The notes below the pieces were generated by a model, which was given only the letters and a program-made list of their open reading frames with translations, was not told the origin of the DNA and ran no database searches. Positions 22,929 to 32,219 of a stretch of 40,116 nucleotides of DNA are shown piece after piece. The number at the start of each line of letters is the position of its first letter. The first letter of the stretch is position 1. The stretch covers positions 1 to 40,116 of the forward strand of contig CAZGWJ010000016.1 in the NCBI GenBank assembly GCA_964529445.1. Reading direction: 5' to 3'. The DNA comes from CAZGWJ01 sp964529445 (GTDB lineage Bacteria > Oederibacteriota > Muellerivitia > Muellerivitales > Muellerivitaceae). A program made the translations under genes and the position numbers.

Positions 22929-25510
22929 GCCGTTTTGCCCCCGTCGATGGGGAGGACGATCGCGAAGGCGACCCCCCCTGTTTTCGGACGTTCCACCGTG
23001 ACGCGGCCGCCGTGTTCCGCGGCCATGCGCTGACAGATGGACAATCCCAATCCCGAGCCGCTCCTCCTGGTGGAGAAGAAGGGCTCGAAGATCTTCGGGA
23101 GGTCCTCCTCCCGGATGCCCGGGCCGTCGTCCCGGACGATGAGTTGGATTTCACCGTCGATTATCCCACAAGACAGGGTGATCGTGCCACCCTTGGGTGC
23201 GAGGGCCTGGAAGGCGTTCATCAACAGGTTGACCAGGGCCTGTTCGAGGCGCCGCCGGTCGGCTTTCAGGGCGGGTAGGCCTTCCGGGACCTCGAGAAGG
23301 ACGCGGGTCCTCGCGTGGTCGGGGCCGAACTGGGTGCGGGCCAGCATCAGGACCCGTTCCAGGAGGGCCCGAACGGGTATGACCTCGCTGTGAAGGGCGG
23401 GGTTCTTCGAGTAATCGAGGGTCTCATTGATCAGCTGGCGGATGCGTTCGGACTGCTCGAGGATGGGGTCGAGGTCGGCGGCACCCTTCGGGTCCGCGGC
23501 CTTCGTCTTGAGGTATTGGGCGGTGGGGAGGATGGTGGCGAGGGGGTTCCGGATCTCGTGGGCCAGGCCGGCCGTGATCTCGCCCAGGGCGGCCAGACGC
23601 TCGTACTTGATGAGGCGGTCCTGGGCGTTCCGGGCGTCGGTGACGTCCCGGTAGTTGAGGATGATGCCGCGCACGGCGGGGTTCGCGAGCAGGTTGGTGC
23701 CGATGCCCTCGATCATCCGCCAGGAGCCGTCGCGGTGACGGAGGCGGAAGTGGGAGGAGACCGCCCGTCCGGGTTCCTTCCGGAGGGTCTCGAAGAGGGA
23801 TTGGGCGCGGGAAAGATCCTCGGGATGCAGGAGGGAAAAGACGTTCCGGCCGAGGCGTTCCTCGGGTTTCAGCCCCAGGACGTTCTGGATGGAGGGGGTC
23901 TCGTAGACGATCCTCCCCTCCGCGTCGAAGACCACGATCACGTCGAGGGCGTTCTCGATGAGCGCCCGGAAATACCGTTCGCTGTTCTGGAGGACCTTCT
24001 CGGCGTTCAGGCGTTCCGTGATGTCCCGGTAGTTGAAGATGATGGCCTTCACGTCCGGGTCCTGGAGCCGGTTGCGCGCCAGGAGCTCGACGTCCCTCCA
24101 GGACCCGTCCTCATGCCGGATGCGGATGAAGAGGGTCTCGTCGAGGCCGGATGACTTCGAGATGCGCGCGAAGGCATCCCGGACCTTCGGGAGGTCGTCC
24201 GAATGGATGAAATCGAAGCTGTCCCGGCCGATCTGGTCCGCGGGTTTCCGGCCCATGATGCGTTCGACGGAGGGGCTTTCATAGGTGAGCTTTCCCCCGG
24301 CGTCGATCATGCCGATCACGTCGAAGGCGTTCTCGATGAGGCTGCGGAACTGGCGCTCGCTCCGCCGGAGCGCCTCCTCGGCGTCCCGGCGTTCCGTGAT
24401 GTCGCGGTAGTTGATGACGATGCCGCGGATGAGCGGGCTCGCCACCAGGTTCTGCGCGTTGCCCTCGACCCACCGCCAGGATCCGTCGCTGTGCCGCATG
24501 CGCAGTTCGAGGGTGACGGTCTCGCCGGGGTTCTGGAGGACCCTCTGGAATTCCCCCTTCAATCGCTCGACGTCCTCGGGATGCATGTTCACGAAGGCGT
24601 TCTGGCCCACCATCTCCCCGGGTTGGCGGCCCAGCACGCGCCGCGTCGAGGGGGCCTCGTAGGTGATGGTGCGGTCCGGTCCGATGACGAGCGCCACGTC
24701 GCGGGAATTCTCCAGCAGCAGGCGGTAGTACTGCTCGCTTTCCTTCAGTTTCTCCTCGGCGGTCTTGCGCGCCGTGATGTCGCGGATGATGCCCTGGAAA
24801 CGGGAGTTGTCGATCAGGCGGATGCTGATCTCGGCCGTGAAAAGGGAGCCGTCCCTGCGCCTCAAGGGACGCTCGCTCGTCACGACCTGGCCTGACAGCA
24901 TCTCTTGCATCCTCAACGGCCGGGCCGCCAGGTCGGCCGGATCGCAAAGGTCCCGCACGATATTCACCCGCAAGGCCTCCTCGCGGCTGTATCCCTGGAG
25001 TCGGCAAGCGTTCTCGTTGACCTCCAGGATGTTCATGTCGAGGTCGGCCACGAACACGGCGTCGGTGGATTGCTCCATCAGGGAACGGTACATCCGCTCG
25101 CTCTTCCGCAGGGCCTGGAGGTCGCGATGACGCCCCAGGGCGTAACGGATGGCGCGCTCGAGAGTGCGCGACGACAGATCGTATTTCTCGAGGTAATCGG
25201 AGGTGCCGGCTTCCAGCGCCTTCCGGTCGAGTTCGGAATCGCTGCGTCCGGTCAAGAGAAGGGCGGGAAGGTCGTAACCCCGAGCGCGGATCTCGCGGAG
25301 GAAGTCGAGGCCGGTGTGCTCGCCGAGGTAGTAATCGATGAGAAGCACGTCGTGGGGGCCGTTGCCGACCTCGCGGAGGGCGGAGGCGTAGTCCCTCGCG
25401 GTCGAAAGGAGGATCTCCCCGGAGGAGCTGTCCGCCAGGTAACGGGCGATCAGGACGAGGAAATCCTCGTCGTCGTCGACGAGCAGGACTCGGATGGTCT
25501 CAAGGGGCAT
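22925..25510 (-). CDS. Hybrid sensor histidine kinase: receiver, four PAS domains, kinase core
   Basis: An 861-aa cytoplasmic kinase with no membrane helix. Order: receiver 5-125 (D59 in LLIDYYLG); PAS about 138-252, 258-376, 386-502 and 512-628; HisKA with H651 in LAHEIRNPL; HATPase about 745-858 with NLLMNAFQAL, RDDGPGI and GSGLGLSI. PAS 2-4 are clearly repeats of one another (HPED/HSDD, RHxDGSWR, NYRDITER), so they arose by internal duplication. Start ATG 25510 is preferred over 25537 because GGGAGAG lies just before it and 25537 is inside the promoter region. It overlaps the NtrC-type gene by 4 bp and is its likely kinase. Confidence 0.93.
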   Translation of the reverse strand: MPLETIRVLLVDDDEDFLVLIARYLADSSSGEILLSTARDYASALREVGNGPHDVLLIDYYLGEHTGLDFLREIRARGYDLPALLLTGRSDSELDRKALEAGTSDYLEKYDLSSRTLERAIRYALGRHRDLQALRKSERMYRSLMEQSTDAVFVADLDMNILEVNENACRLQGYSREEALRVNIVRDLCDPADLAARPLRMQEMLSGQVVTSERPLRRRDGSLFTAEISIRLIDNSRFQGIIRDITARKTAEEKLKESEQYYRLLLENSRDVALVIGPDRTITYEAPSTRRVLGRQPGEMVGQNAFVNMHPEDVERLKGEFQRVLQNPGETVTLELRMRHSDGSWRWVEGNAQNLVASPLIRGIVINYRDITERRDAEEALRRSERQFRSLIENAFDVIGMIDAGGKLTYESPSVERIMGRKPADQIGRDSFDFIHSDDLPKVRDAFARISKSSGLDETLFIRIRHEDGSWRDVELLARNRLQDPDVKAIIFNYRDITERLNAEKVLQNSERYFRALIENALDVIVVFDAEGRIVYETPSIQNVLGLKPEERLGRNVFSLLHPEDLSRAQSLFETLRKEPGRAVSSHFRLRHRDGSWRMIEGIGTNLLANPAVRGIILNYRDVTDARNAQDRLIKYERLAALGEITAGLAHEIRNPLATILPTAQYLKTKAADPKGAADLDPILEQSERIRQLINETLDYSKNPALHSEVIPVRALLERVLMLARTQFGPDHARTRVLLEVPEGLPALKADRRRLEQALVNLLMNAFQALAPKGGTITLSCGIIDGEIQLIVRDDGPGIREEDLPKIFEPFFSTRRSGSGLGLSICQRMAAEHGGRVTVERPKTGGVAFAIVLPIDGGKTA

Positions 25511-25535
25511 GGCGCTCTCCCGCGACAGAAAGACC

Positions 25536-25541
25536 ATTATA
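25536..25541 (-). promoter_or_regulatory. -10 box for the hybrid kinase operon
   Basis: TATAAT on the - strand, predicted start near 25529, leaving a 19-nt leader with GGGAGAG before ATG 25510. No good -35 is seen. Confidence 0.45.
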
Positions 25542-25574
25542 GGCGGGAGGATCGGAAGAAGGCCGTGAAAAAGA

Positions 25575-26036
25575 TCAGGAGGAACTCTCCTCCGGCAATT
25601 CCACCATCTCGAACCAGTAATGCTTGAGACTGCGCAGGACCGCGGCCAAGCCGACGAACGTGACGGGTTTCGTGATGAACGAGTTGGCGCCGGCCTGGTA
25701 GGCCCTGGCCACGTCCTCCTCCGATCTCGAGGTGGTGAGGACCACGACGGGAATGGACCTCAGGTCCGGATCGGACTTGATGACCTCAAGGGCCTCGCGG
25801 CCGTCCACCTTGGGCATGTTGAGATCGAGGAGGATGAGGTTCGGGACCGGGTGGGCTTCGGGATCGCCGTATTTCCCCTCGTGGCGGAGGTATTGGAGCA
25901 GTTCCTCGCCGTCCGGCACGAAATGGACGCTGTTGACGATGCGGTGGTCCTCCAGCGCCCGCGAGATCATCAGGCGGTCGTCGGGATCATCCTCGGCCAT
26001 CAGGATGACGACCGGTTTTTTATCGGGATTCGACAT
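25575..26036 (-). CDS. Single-domain CheY/Rcp1-like response regulator
   Basis: A 153-aa receiver-only protein. Acidic residues EDD lie at 15-17, the phosphoacceptor is D71 in LILLDLNMPKVDG, the switch threonine is in VVVLTTSRS and the lysine in SFITKPV. All catalytic residues are intact. The extended loop EGKYGDPEAHPVPN is typical of the Rcp1-like group that partners bacteriophytochromes and PAS kinases. GGGAGGTGAAGG immediately precedes the ATG. It lies between two histidine kinase genes. Partnership with the CHASE kinase upstream is suggested by the order of genes, not shown. Confidence 0.93.
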   Translation of the reverse strand: MSNPDKKPVVILMAEDDPDDRLMISRALEDHRIVNSVHFVPDGEELLQYLRHEGKYGDPEAHPVPNLILLDLNMPKVDGREALEVIKSDPDLRSIPVVVLTTSRSEEDVARAYQAGANSFITKPVTFVGLAAVLRSLKHYWFEMVELPEESSS

Positions 26037-26432
26037 CCTTCACCTCCCATTCCGGTTGCGGCCGACAGGCCCACGGCGTTCGCGGATCGCCCTGGGGAAG
26101 CCCCTGTATCCGGGGTGCCGGTACCGCTCGGGACGAAGGGGCGAACGGAATCCCCGCTCCGTGGGTCCTTCCGGTCCGGCAGGGGCCGCGCGGGGGCGAA
26201 GCGGGTGATCCAAACCACCGGAAAACCGAACCGGGGCATTCGGTGGAGGACCGATCATGCGGAATTCGATTCAATTGTAGCGCGGTCCCGTGCGCGGTGG
26301 ACAGTACTTTACGCTCGAAATATCACGTTCCGTGCCGGGTTTTCCGGTGTGGGCGCCCGATGGCCCGTCCGAGGAACGGGGTGGGGTCATGAAGTCCCAT
26401 CGATTCGACGGGGAGAGCCGTTGACGGCCTCC
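26037..26432. other. 396-bp region without a gene
   Basis: No credible coding frame is visible: short frames here have no ribosome site or sensible composition. On the - strand TACAAT (26274-26279) could be the -10 of the CheY-like gene, which would give it a leader of about 230 nt. An imperfect hairpin, CCACCG (26215-26220) with CGGTGG (26241-26246), falls in that leader. No known riboswitch class was recognised. Confidence 0.5.
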
Positions 26433-28463
26433 TCAGCGGGAAGGATTCCTCCCGCCGTCCGGAGGGGTCTGGCGGGCCGGTAATTCCACCAGGAAGGTGG
26501 AACCCTGTCCCGGCAAGGATGTCGCGGTGATGGTGCCGCCATGCCGTTCGGCGATCCGGCGGCAGATGGCAAGACCCATTCCTGTCCCCTCGTATTCCCC
26601 GCGGCCGTGCAGGCGTTGGAAGACGTTGAAGATGCGTTCAGCGTACTTCGGGTCGAAGCCGATGCCGTTGTCCTCGACCCGGAGGCGGTAGACCGGGGGT
26701 TTGCCCTCCACCCGGGCGTGGATACGCACGACCGGAGGTGTCCGGGCCTGCTGGAACTTCAAGGCGTTACCGATGAGGTTCTGCAGGAGTTGGCGCATTT
26801 GGAGGGGATCCGCTTCCAGAGGAGGCAACGAAGGGGTTTCCACCTTTCCCCCGCTTCGCGCGACGAGGTCGTCGAGGTCGGAGATCACCTCCCGCACGAT
26901 CCGGTCCATGTCCACCGTCTCGAAAGGACGGGCCTGGGTGGTGATGCGGGAATAGGCCAGGAGTCCCTCGATGAGGGATTGCATACGCCCGGCGGCACCG
27001 ACCATACGTGACAGGTAGTCGGCGGCGCGCTCGGGAAGGGAATCTCCCAGTTCCGTCCGGAGAAACCCCGAGAAAGACTGGATCTTGCGAAGGGGTTCCT
27101 GCAGGTCGTGGGAGGCCACGAAGGCGAAATCCTGGAGCTCCCGGTTGTTGCGCTTCAGGATCTCCAGGGTCTGCTTGAGCTCCTGGTCGGCCCGCTGCCG
27201 TTCGGTGACGTCGCGGACGAAGATGAAGACCGAATCCCGGCCCTCGTGGTGCCCGAGCACGCAGAGCGTTTCGGTCCAGCGGGTGATGCCGTCCAGACCG
27301 ATGAAACGGACTGCCAGGGGCTCGGACGGCCCGATTCCCCGGGATGGACGGGCGAGGCGATCCCGGAAGAGCGACCGGTCCGCGGGATGCACGAGGTCCG
27401 TGACGGCGTGGTCGTAAAGCTCCTCGATCGAGGGGATGCCGGCCAGCCGGCAGGCCGCGGGGTTGACGTAGAGGAAACGGCGCCGATCGAGTATGAAGAT
27501 GGCGTCGGGGGAGTGCTCCAGGACGGTCCGGTAGCGCTCCTCGCTTTCCGTGAGACCCCTTTCGGCAAGAAGGCGCTGGAGGGAAGTCCGCTGGACGAGA
27601 AACACGAGGAGCGCGGTCAGGATGAGACCGATCAGGAGGATCGCCCAGGGAAGGAGCAGTCCGGGCGTCTCCCGGAAGGAGAGTCCTCCACGGACGGTCA
27701 GGTCCCGCTGGTGCCGCAGGACGTCGATCCGGATCGATCGACGGTGGGGAAACCCCGCATGAGGCGAATGACGATGGGTCGGCGGCATCCGCTCGACCGT
27801 TCGTTCCCCGGCATGGGTCAAGGCGGCGGGAATGTCGTCGATGCGCAGGTGGTACTGGGTCCGGATGCCGCTGATGGAATCCCCGACGAGGCGGTTGAGC
27901 CGGAACTGGAGGAAGATCCAGCCGGTCACGCGACCGTCCGTCCGGAGGTGGGGAAGCAAGATCCTCGCGCAGGGCTCGCCTCCCACCGGGCACTCCGTCT
28001 CCAAATCGACACGGGGAAGGGAGGGGTCCGTGGTGTGGACGGCGGGGAGTTTGAGGGTCCTTCCGATCCAGGAAGAGCGTCTCTCGGCGGGTTCCAGGAA
28101 CCTGACGCGATACAGGTTCTGGCCCCCCCGGGGAACGCGCTCGGCGTAGCCGAAGGCCATCAGGGCCGGGGAACGGAGCGCCTCGAAGGGCGTCCGGGTG
28201 AAGGTTGCCCATTCGGCCGGGCTCACGAGATCGCTCGCATTGAAAAGAACCTGCCCGCTGTAGGCCAGTTCCTCCAGGTCGCCGATGCGCTGTTGGATCT
28301 CCATGCGAAGGTTGTCGACGGTGTTCTCGAAGCGGGTCCGGTCCTGCTCGGCCACGATTTGGCGGACCATTCCCGAGGCCAGGAGGGTGCCGGCAAGGCC
28401 CAGCGCCAGGGCGATCACTGCGGCGCCGTACTTCCGGGTCCATGATGGAAAAGGATGGGTCAT
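26433..28463 (-). CDS. CHASE-domain sensor histidine kinase with PAS
   Basis: A 676-aa membrane-bound kinase. Helix one is about 13-33. The periplasmic CHASE domain (about 45-255) has FENTVDNLRMEIQQRIGD and FEALRSPALMAFGYAERV, and helix two is about 268-290. A PAS domain follows at 305-425, then HisKA with the phosphorylated H452 in VASHDLQEPLRKI. The HATPase domain has NLIGNALKFQ, EDNGIGFD and GTGMGLAI. The kinase core is of the bacteriophytochrome/Rcp1-partner type. CHASE domains sense small extracellular ligands; which one cannot be told. The CheY-like gene lies 396 bp downstream and is a plausible partner. Confidence 0.93.
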   Translation of the reverse strand: MTHPFPSWTRKYGAAVIALALGLAGTLLASGMVRQIVAEQDRTRFENTVDNLRMEIQQRIGDLEELAYSGQVLFNASDLVSPAEWATFTRTPFEALRSPALMAFGYAERVPRGGQNLYRVRFLEPAERRSSWIGRTLKLPAVHTTDPSLPRVDLETECPVGGEPCARILLPHLRTDGRVTGWIFLQFRLNRLVGDSISGIRTQYHLRIDDIPAALTHAGERTVERMPPTHRHSPHAGFPHRRSIRIDVLRHQRDLTVRGGLSFRETPGLLLPWAILLIGLILTALLVFLVQRTSLQRLLAERGLTESEERYRTVLEHSPDAIFILDRRRFLYVNPAACRLAGIPSIEELYDHAVTDLVHPADRSLFRDRLARPSRGIGPSEPLAVRFIGLDGITRWTETLCVLGHHEGRDSVFIFVRDVTERQRADQELKQTLEILKRNNRELQDFAFVASHDLQEPLRKIQSFSGFLRTELGDSLPERAADYLSRMVGAAGRMQSLIEGLLAYSRITTQARPFETVDMDRIVREVISDLDDLVARSGGKVETPSLPPLEADPLQMRQLLQNLIGNALKFQQARTPPVVRIHARVEGKPPVYRLRVEDNGIGFDPKYAERIFNVFQRLHGRGEYEGTGMGLAICRRIAERHGGTITATSLPGQGSTFLVELPARQTPPDGGRNPSR

Positions 28464-28573
28464 GTCGCTCCGCCGCCCCGAGGCGTCTCGGAAGGACGGT
28501 TCCGGTAAAACGGGGAACGCGCTCGGGAGGGAACCATCATATCACCGGTCAACGAGGAAGTTCGGGAAGGGCG

Positions 28574-30094
28574 TCACCCGGGGAAGCCGTACAGGAAGGA
28601 CGATTTTTCCCTCAGGTATGCGAGGAACGGCCGGGTGTCCAGGGGCCGCCCGGATACCCGGAGACACAGGTCCCCGGCCCGGTAGCGTTGTCCCTGCGAA
28701 TGGATCCTTTCCCGGAGCCAGTTGAGCAACGGGGAGAACACGCCATTCCCGATGAGGCCGTCCAGGTCGGGGATCTCCTTCCGGGCGGCTTCCATGAACT
28801 GGGCCGCGTAGAGATTGCCCAGGGTGTAGGTGGGAAAGTACCCGAAGGAGCCATGGCTCCAATGCACGTCCTGGAGGCAACCCCGGGCGTCGTCGGGCGG
28901 ACGGATGTCGAACAGTCTTTCGGACGTTTCGGCCCACGCGGCGGGGAGGTCGGGAACCGCCAGGCGACCCGACAGGAGATCCTTTTCCAGGTGGAAGCGC
29001 AGGATGATGTGGAGGTTGTAGGTGACCTCGTCCGCTTCGGTGCGGATGAGGGAGGGTCGCACATCATTCACCGCCGCGAAAAGGGTTCCGGGCGAGGCGT
29101 CGTCGAAAAGGCCGGGGAAGGCGCCGCGCAGGCGCGGGGTCGCCCATTTCCAGAAGGGGAAGCTCCGGCCCACGAAGTTCTCCCACAGGCGGGATTGGGA
29201 TTCGTGGATGCCCAGGGAGACCGCCTCGCCCCGGGGGGTGCCGTGATGTTCCGGGGGGAGCCCCTGATCGTAGAGGCCGTGGCCCACCTCGTGGAGCGTG
29301 GAGAAGAAGGAATTCCCGAAATCCCGCTCGTCGTAGCGGGTGGTGATGCGCGTGTCCCCCGGTCCCAGGCCGGTGGTGAAGGGGTGCGCGCTGACGTCCA
29401 GGCGTCCCCGCTTGAAGTCGAACCCGAGGGACTCCGCCAGGGTCCGGCACAGCGCCTGCTGGCCGGCCACGGGGCAACGACGGGATAGGATCGACCGGTC
29501 GGGCTTTTTCGCGGAGGCCTTGATGGAGGCGAGGATCCTCGCGAGCTCGTCCGCGAGGGGAGGGAAAAGCGAATCCAGTTCGCCGGTCGTGAGCCCGGGT
29601 TCGTATTCCTCGAGCAGGGCGTCGTAGGGGTGGGTCGCGAAGCCGAGGGCGTCGGCCTCGCGGCGGACCAGGGACAGGATCCGCTCCAGCCAGGGGGCGA
29701 AGCGGGCGAAGTCGCTGTTCCGGCAGGCCTCCACCCACTCGACCTGGGCCTGGGAGGTGACTCGCGCCATCTCCTCCACCAGGTCCTTCGGGAGCCGACG
29801 GGCGCGGTCGTAGGAACGGCGCCATTCCCGGAGATTGACGGAGCGGTCATCAAGGGGGTTTAGGGAAAGGTCCGGCGAATCGGCGGCCCGGGTGAGGAGG
29901 TCGCCCGTCTCCCGGGAGGCGAACCGCTCATGGGCAAGCCCCGCGAGGAGGGCCAACTGTTCACCGCGGTGCGCCGAGCCGGCAGGGGGCATGTGGACCT
30001 CCTGGTCCCAGGACAGCACCCCGGCGGTGGTGCCGAGAAGCGAGAGGCCCTTCATTCTTTCCTCGAGTTGTCGGTAGGCCTCGTCGGGTTGCAT
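28574..30094 (-). CDS. M32-family metallocarboxypeptidase
   Basis: A 506-aa zinc carboxypeptidase of the Taq carboxypeptidase family. The metal site is HEVGH at 268-272, with the third ligand E298 in GIHESQSRLWENF. The family-specific segments DTRITTRYDERDF and FPTYTLGNLYAAQF are also present. Start ATG 30094 is chosen because GGGAGGACGA lies directly upstream. An open frame to 30214 would add 40 atypical residues. Cytoplasmic, no signal peptide. It removes C-terminal residues from peptides. It follows the aldo/keto reductase by 86 nt on the same strand. Confidence 0.93.
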   Translation of the reverse strand: MQPDEAYRQLEERMKGLSLLGTTAGVLSWDQEVHMPPAGSAHRGEQLALLAGLAHERFASRETGDLLTRAADSPDLSLNPLDDRSVNLREWRRSYDRARRLPKDLVEEMARVTSQAQVEWVEACRNSDFARFAPWLERILSLVRREADALGFATHPYDALLEEYEPGLTTGELDSLFPPLADELARILASIKASAKKPDRSILSRRCPVAGQQALCRTLAESLGFDFKRGRLDVSAHPFTTGLGPGDTRITTRYDERDFGNSFFSTLHEVGHGLYDQGLPPEHHGTPRGEAVSLGIHESQSRLWENFVGRSFPFWKWATPRLRGAFPGLFDDASPGTLFAAVNDVRPSLIRTEADEVTYNLHIILRFHLEKDLLSGRLAVPDLPAAWAETSERLFDIRPPDDARGCLQDVHWSHGSFGYFPTYTLGNLYAAQFMEAARKEIPDLDGLIGNGVFSPLLNWLRERIHSQGQRYRAGDLCLRVSGRPLDTRPFLAYLREKSSFLYGFPG

Positions 30095-30180
30095 TCGTCC
30101 TCCCTGCGGAAGCCGGGGAAACCGGCGGGATGGGCCCGCTGTACCGGGATCGTCGGTTGCGAACCGGAAAGCGGGAAGTC

Positions 30181-31152
30181 TCAGTTCTCGAAAACCTGCC
30201 GGACGAAATCGCACTCGTCGGAAGACAGGGGTGCTTCGGCGCCTTCCAGGTTCATCTCCACCTGTCGGCGGTTGCGGAACCCCGGGATGACGCAGGCCAC
30301 GCAGGGGAAGGATAACAGGTATTGCAGGGCCACCCGGACCAGGTCTTTCGCGTCGCCCCCGAAGCGCTCCTTCAAGCGCTCGACCTTCGGTTCCATCTTC
30401 GCGATGTTCTCGACCGTGAACTGGGAACTGTTCCGGCGGTGGTCGCCCTCCGCGAACTGAGGGGGAGCGGCGGACTTGTATTTTCCCAGGAGAAGCCCCT
30501 GGGCGAGGGGGGAGAAGGCCACGTAGGTCATGCCGCGTTCATCCATCAGTTCCCGGACCCGGGAACCCTCCCGGATGAAACGCGTGTCCGCGGCGTTCGC
30601 CCAACTTTGCAGGACGTCGGGTCGCACCATCGGCACGGCCCGCTCGAAGTCCTCGTCCGAATAGGCCGATTGCCCGATGAGACGGATCTTGCCTTCCTTC
30701 TTGAGGTCCTGCATCGCCCGAGCGGCGCCTTCCAGGTAGCGGGCATCCTTCCCGAAATCCCCGTGGTGCAGATAGTACAGGTCGATGTGGTCGCGCCGGA
30801 GGTTGATCAACGACTGTTCGCACTGGTGACGGATGTGCGCGGGCTCGTAGGCGTGCTCGGCAGTGCCGGGGAACCAGCCCACCTTGGTGGCGATGACCAG
30901 CTTCTTCGTGCGAGGCCCCAGGATGCGGGCGAGCATGCGCTCGGCGCGGCCGTTGCCGTACACATCGGCGTTGTCGAAGTGGTTCACGCCGCGATCCAGG
31001 GCGTACTCGACGGCCTCGGCCGCCTCGCGCTCGTCGACGTCGGCCCAGCCGTTGGGATTGCCGTTGACCCAGTTGAGCCCGCCCAATGTCCAGCACCCGA
31101 GACTGATCTCCGACACCTGCACGTCCGTCTTTCCCAGTTTCCGATATTTCAT
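30181..31152 (-). CDS. Aldo/keto reductase
   Basis: A 323-aa NAD(P)H-dependent TIM-barrel oxidoreductase. The catalytic tetrad is visible: D60 and Y65 in HFDNADVYGNG, K90 in IATKVG and H129 in LYYLHHGD. The cofactor phosphate-binding end VIPGFRNRRQVEMNL is near the C-terminus. MKYRKLGKTDVQVSEI is the usual N-terminus of the family, so ATG 31152 is used. ATG 31182 would add ten residues encoded by the edge of a GTGTGAAAA-type repeat. The substrate is unknown. It lies 43 nt downstream of sua5/tsaC. Confidence 0.92.
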   Translation of the reverse strand: MKYRKLGKTDVQVSEISLGCWTLGGLNWVNGNPNGWADVDEREAAEAVEYALDRGVNHFDNADVYGNGRAERMLARILGPRTKKLVIATKVGWFPGTAEHAYEPAHIRHQCEQSLINLRRDHIDLYYLHHGDFGKDARYLEGAARAMQDLKKEGKIRLIGQSAYSDEDFERAVPMVRPDVLQSWANAADTRFIREGSRVRELMDERGMTYVAFSPLAQGLLLGKYKSAAPPQFAEGDHRRNSSQFTVENIAKMEPKVERLKERFGGDAKDLVRVALQYLLSFPCVACVIPGFRNRRQVEMNLEGAEAPLSSDECDFVRQVFEN

Positions 31153-31166
31153 TTGGTATCCGTTCC

Positions 31167-31202
31167 CATTCAAACTTTTCACACCTTCATACTGTTCACA
31201 CC
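31167..31202. repeat. GTGTGAAAA-type repeat, copy B
   Basis: Read on the - strand it has the units GTGTGAACA, GTATGAAG, GTGTGAAAA and GTTTGAATG. It fills the gap between the Sua5/TsaC gene and the aldo/keto reductase gene. The first unit provides the TGA stop of the former, and the last borders the start of the latter. Confidence 0.65.
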
Positions 31203-32137
31203 ATCTGTTTCCGGCTGGCCTTGAACAACCGGTCGTTGATGGCCAGGCCCAGCCCGCGGTCGGGCACCCGCTCGGCCTCGATGAGGTCCAGTCCCGCGGC
31301 GTCCAGCCGCCGCAGGGCGGAAAAGAGGTTGGCGGCGGCCTGCCTCAGGTCGTCCCCGGCGGCGAGGACCTCGATGCGCTCGAACCGGTCGGGATCCTCC
31401 GGCATCCGCAGGCCCAGGAATCCCCGGCGGGAGGCCGGCGGCGCGTTCTCCAGGTAGAGCGGGGTCGTCGTGGCGTAGTGGGTCGCCAGTTGCCCGGGCG
31501 CGAGGGGGGCGCTGCGTTTCGCCGGGTCCGTTTCGATCCCGCCCACGACGGCGCGAAGCTCCTCCAGGGGGATTCCCCCGGGCCGCAGGAGGACGGGCGG
31601 GTCCGCGAGGAAGGAGACGATGGTGGATTCGACGCCGACCCGGCAGGGGCCGCCGTCCAGGACGAGGTCCAGGAGATCCCCCAATCCTTCGCGCACGTGG
31701 GCGGCGGTCGTGGGACTGACGCCTCCGAAGGGGTTGGCGCTGGGGGCGGCGATGGGCCGATCCGTCTCGCGAAGGAGATCCAGGGCCATCGGGTGATCCG
31801 GAACACGCACGGCGACCGAAGGAAGCCCCGATGTGACGATGTCGGGGACGGTCGACGTCTTGGGAAGGACCAGGGTGAGTGGGCCCGGCCAAAATCGCAG
31901 GGCCAGTTTCATCGCCTTCTCGGGGAAGGAGGTGACGAGCTTCCTGGCCGCATCCAATCCCGGGACATGGACGATGAGGGGGTCGAAGGAGGGCCGCGCC
32001 TTGACCTCGAAGATGCGGGCCACGGCCAGGGGATTCCCGGCGTCGGCACCGAGGCCGTAGACGGTCTCGGTCGGGAAGGCCACGAGCCCTCCCTCCCGCA
32101 GGATCTTCGCCGCTGTTTGGATCTCAGAGGTGGACAT
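31196..32137 (-). CDS. tsaC: L-threonylcarbamoyladenylate synthase (Sua5/YrdC family)
   Basis: A 313-aa enzyme that makes threonylcarbamoyl-AMP for the t6A modification of tRNAs reading ANN codons. The YrdC domain (about 1-190) has GGLVAFPTETVYGLGADA, KARPSFDPLIVHV and PSANPFGGVSPTTAAHV. The additional C-terminal Sua5 domain shows this is the long form. The last residues, SRKQMV and the TGA stop, run into a GTGTGAAAA-type repeat, so the C-terminus may have been altered by that insertion. PurE lies upstream and an aldo/keto reductase downstream on the same strand. Confidence 0.94.
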   Translation of the reverse strand: MSTSEIQTAAKILREGGLVAFPTETVYGLGADAGNPLAVARIFEVKARPSFDPLIVHVPGLDAARKLVTSFPEKAMKLALRFWPGPLTLVLPKTSTVPDIVTSGLPSVAVRVPDHPMALDLLRETDRPIAAPSANPFGGVSPTTAAHVREGLGDLLDLVLDGGPCRVGVESTIVSFLADPPVLLRPGGIPLEELRAVVGGIETDPAKRSAPLAPGQLATHYATTTPLYLENAPPASRRGFLGLRMPEDPDRFERIEVLAAGDDLRQAAANLFSALRRLDAAGLDLIEAERVPDRGLGLAINDRLFKASRKQMV

Positions 32138-32170
32138 GTCTCACCGGGGGGAGACTTCGATTGTTCCGTA

Positions 32171-32216
32171 GGAAAGAAGAAAAACTTCGCGCCCTTCGCG
32201 GCTTCGCGTTGGTTGT
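32171..32216. repeat. Half of a GCGAAG-type intergenic repeat
   Basis: On the - strand, GCGAAGCCGCGAAGGGCGCG and AAG followed by a T-rich tail lie between purE and Sua5/tsaC. The unit structure resembles one arm of the CACGAAG elements at 6151 and 35984. No second arm is seen. Confidence 0.4.
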
Positions 32217-32219
32217 GTA

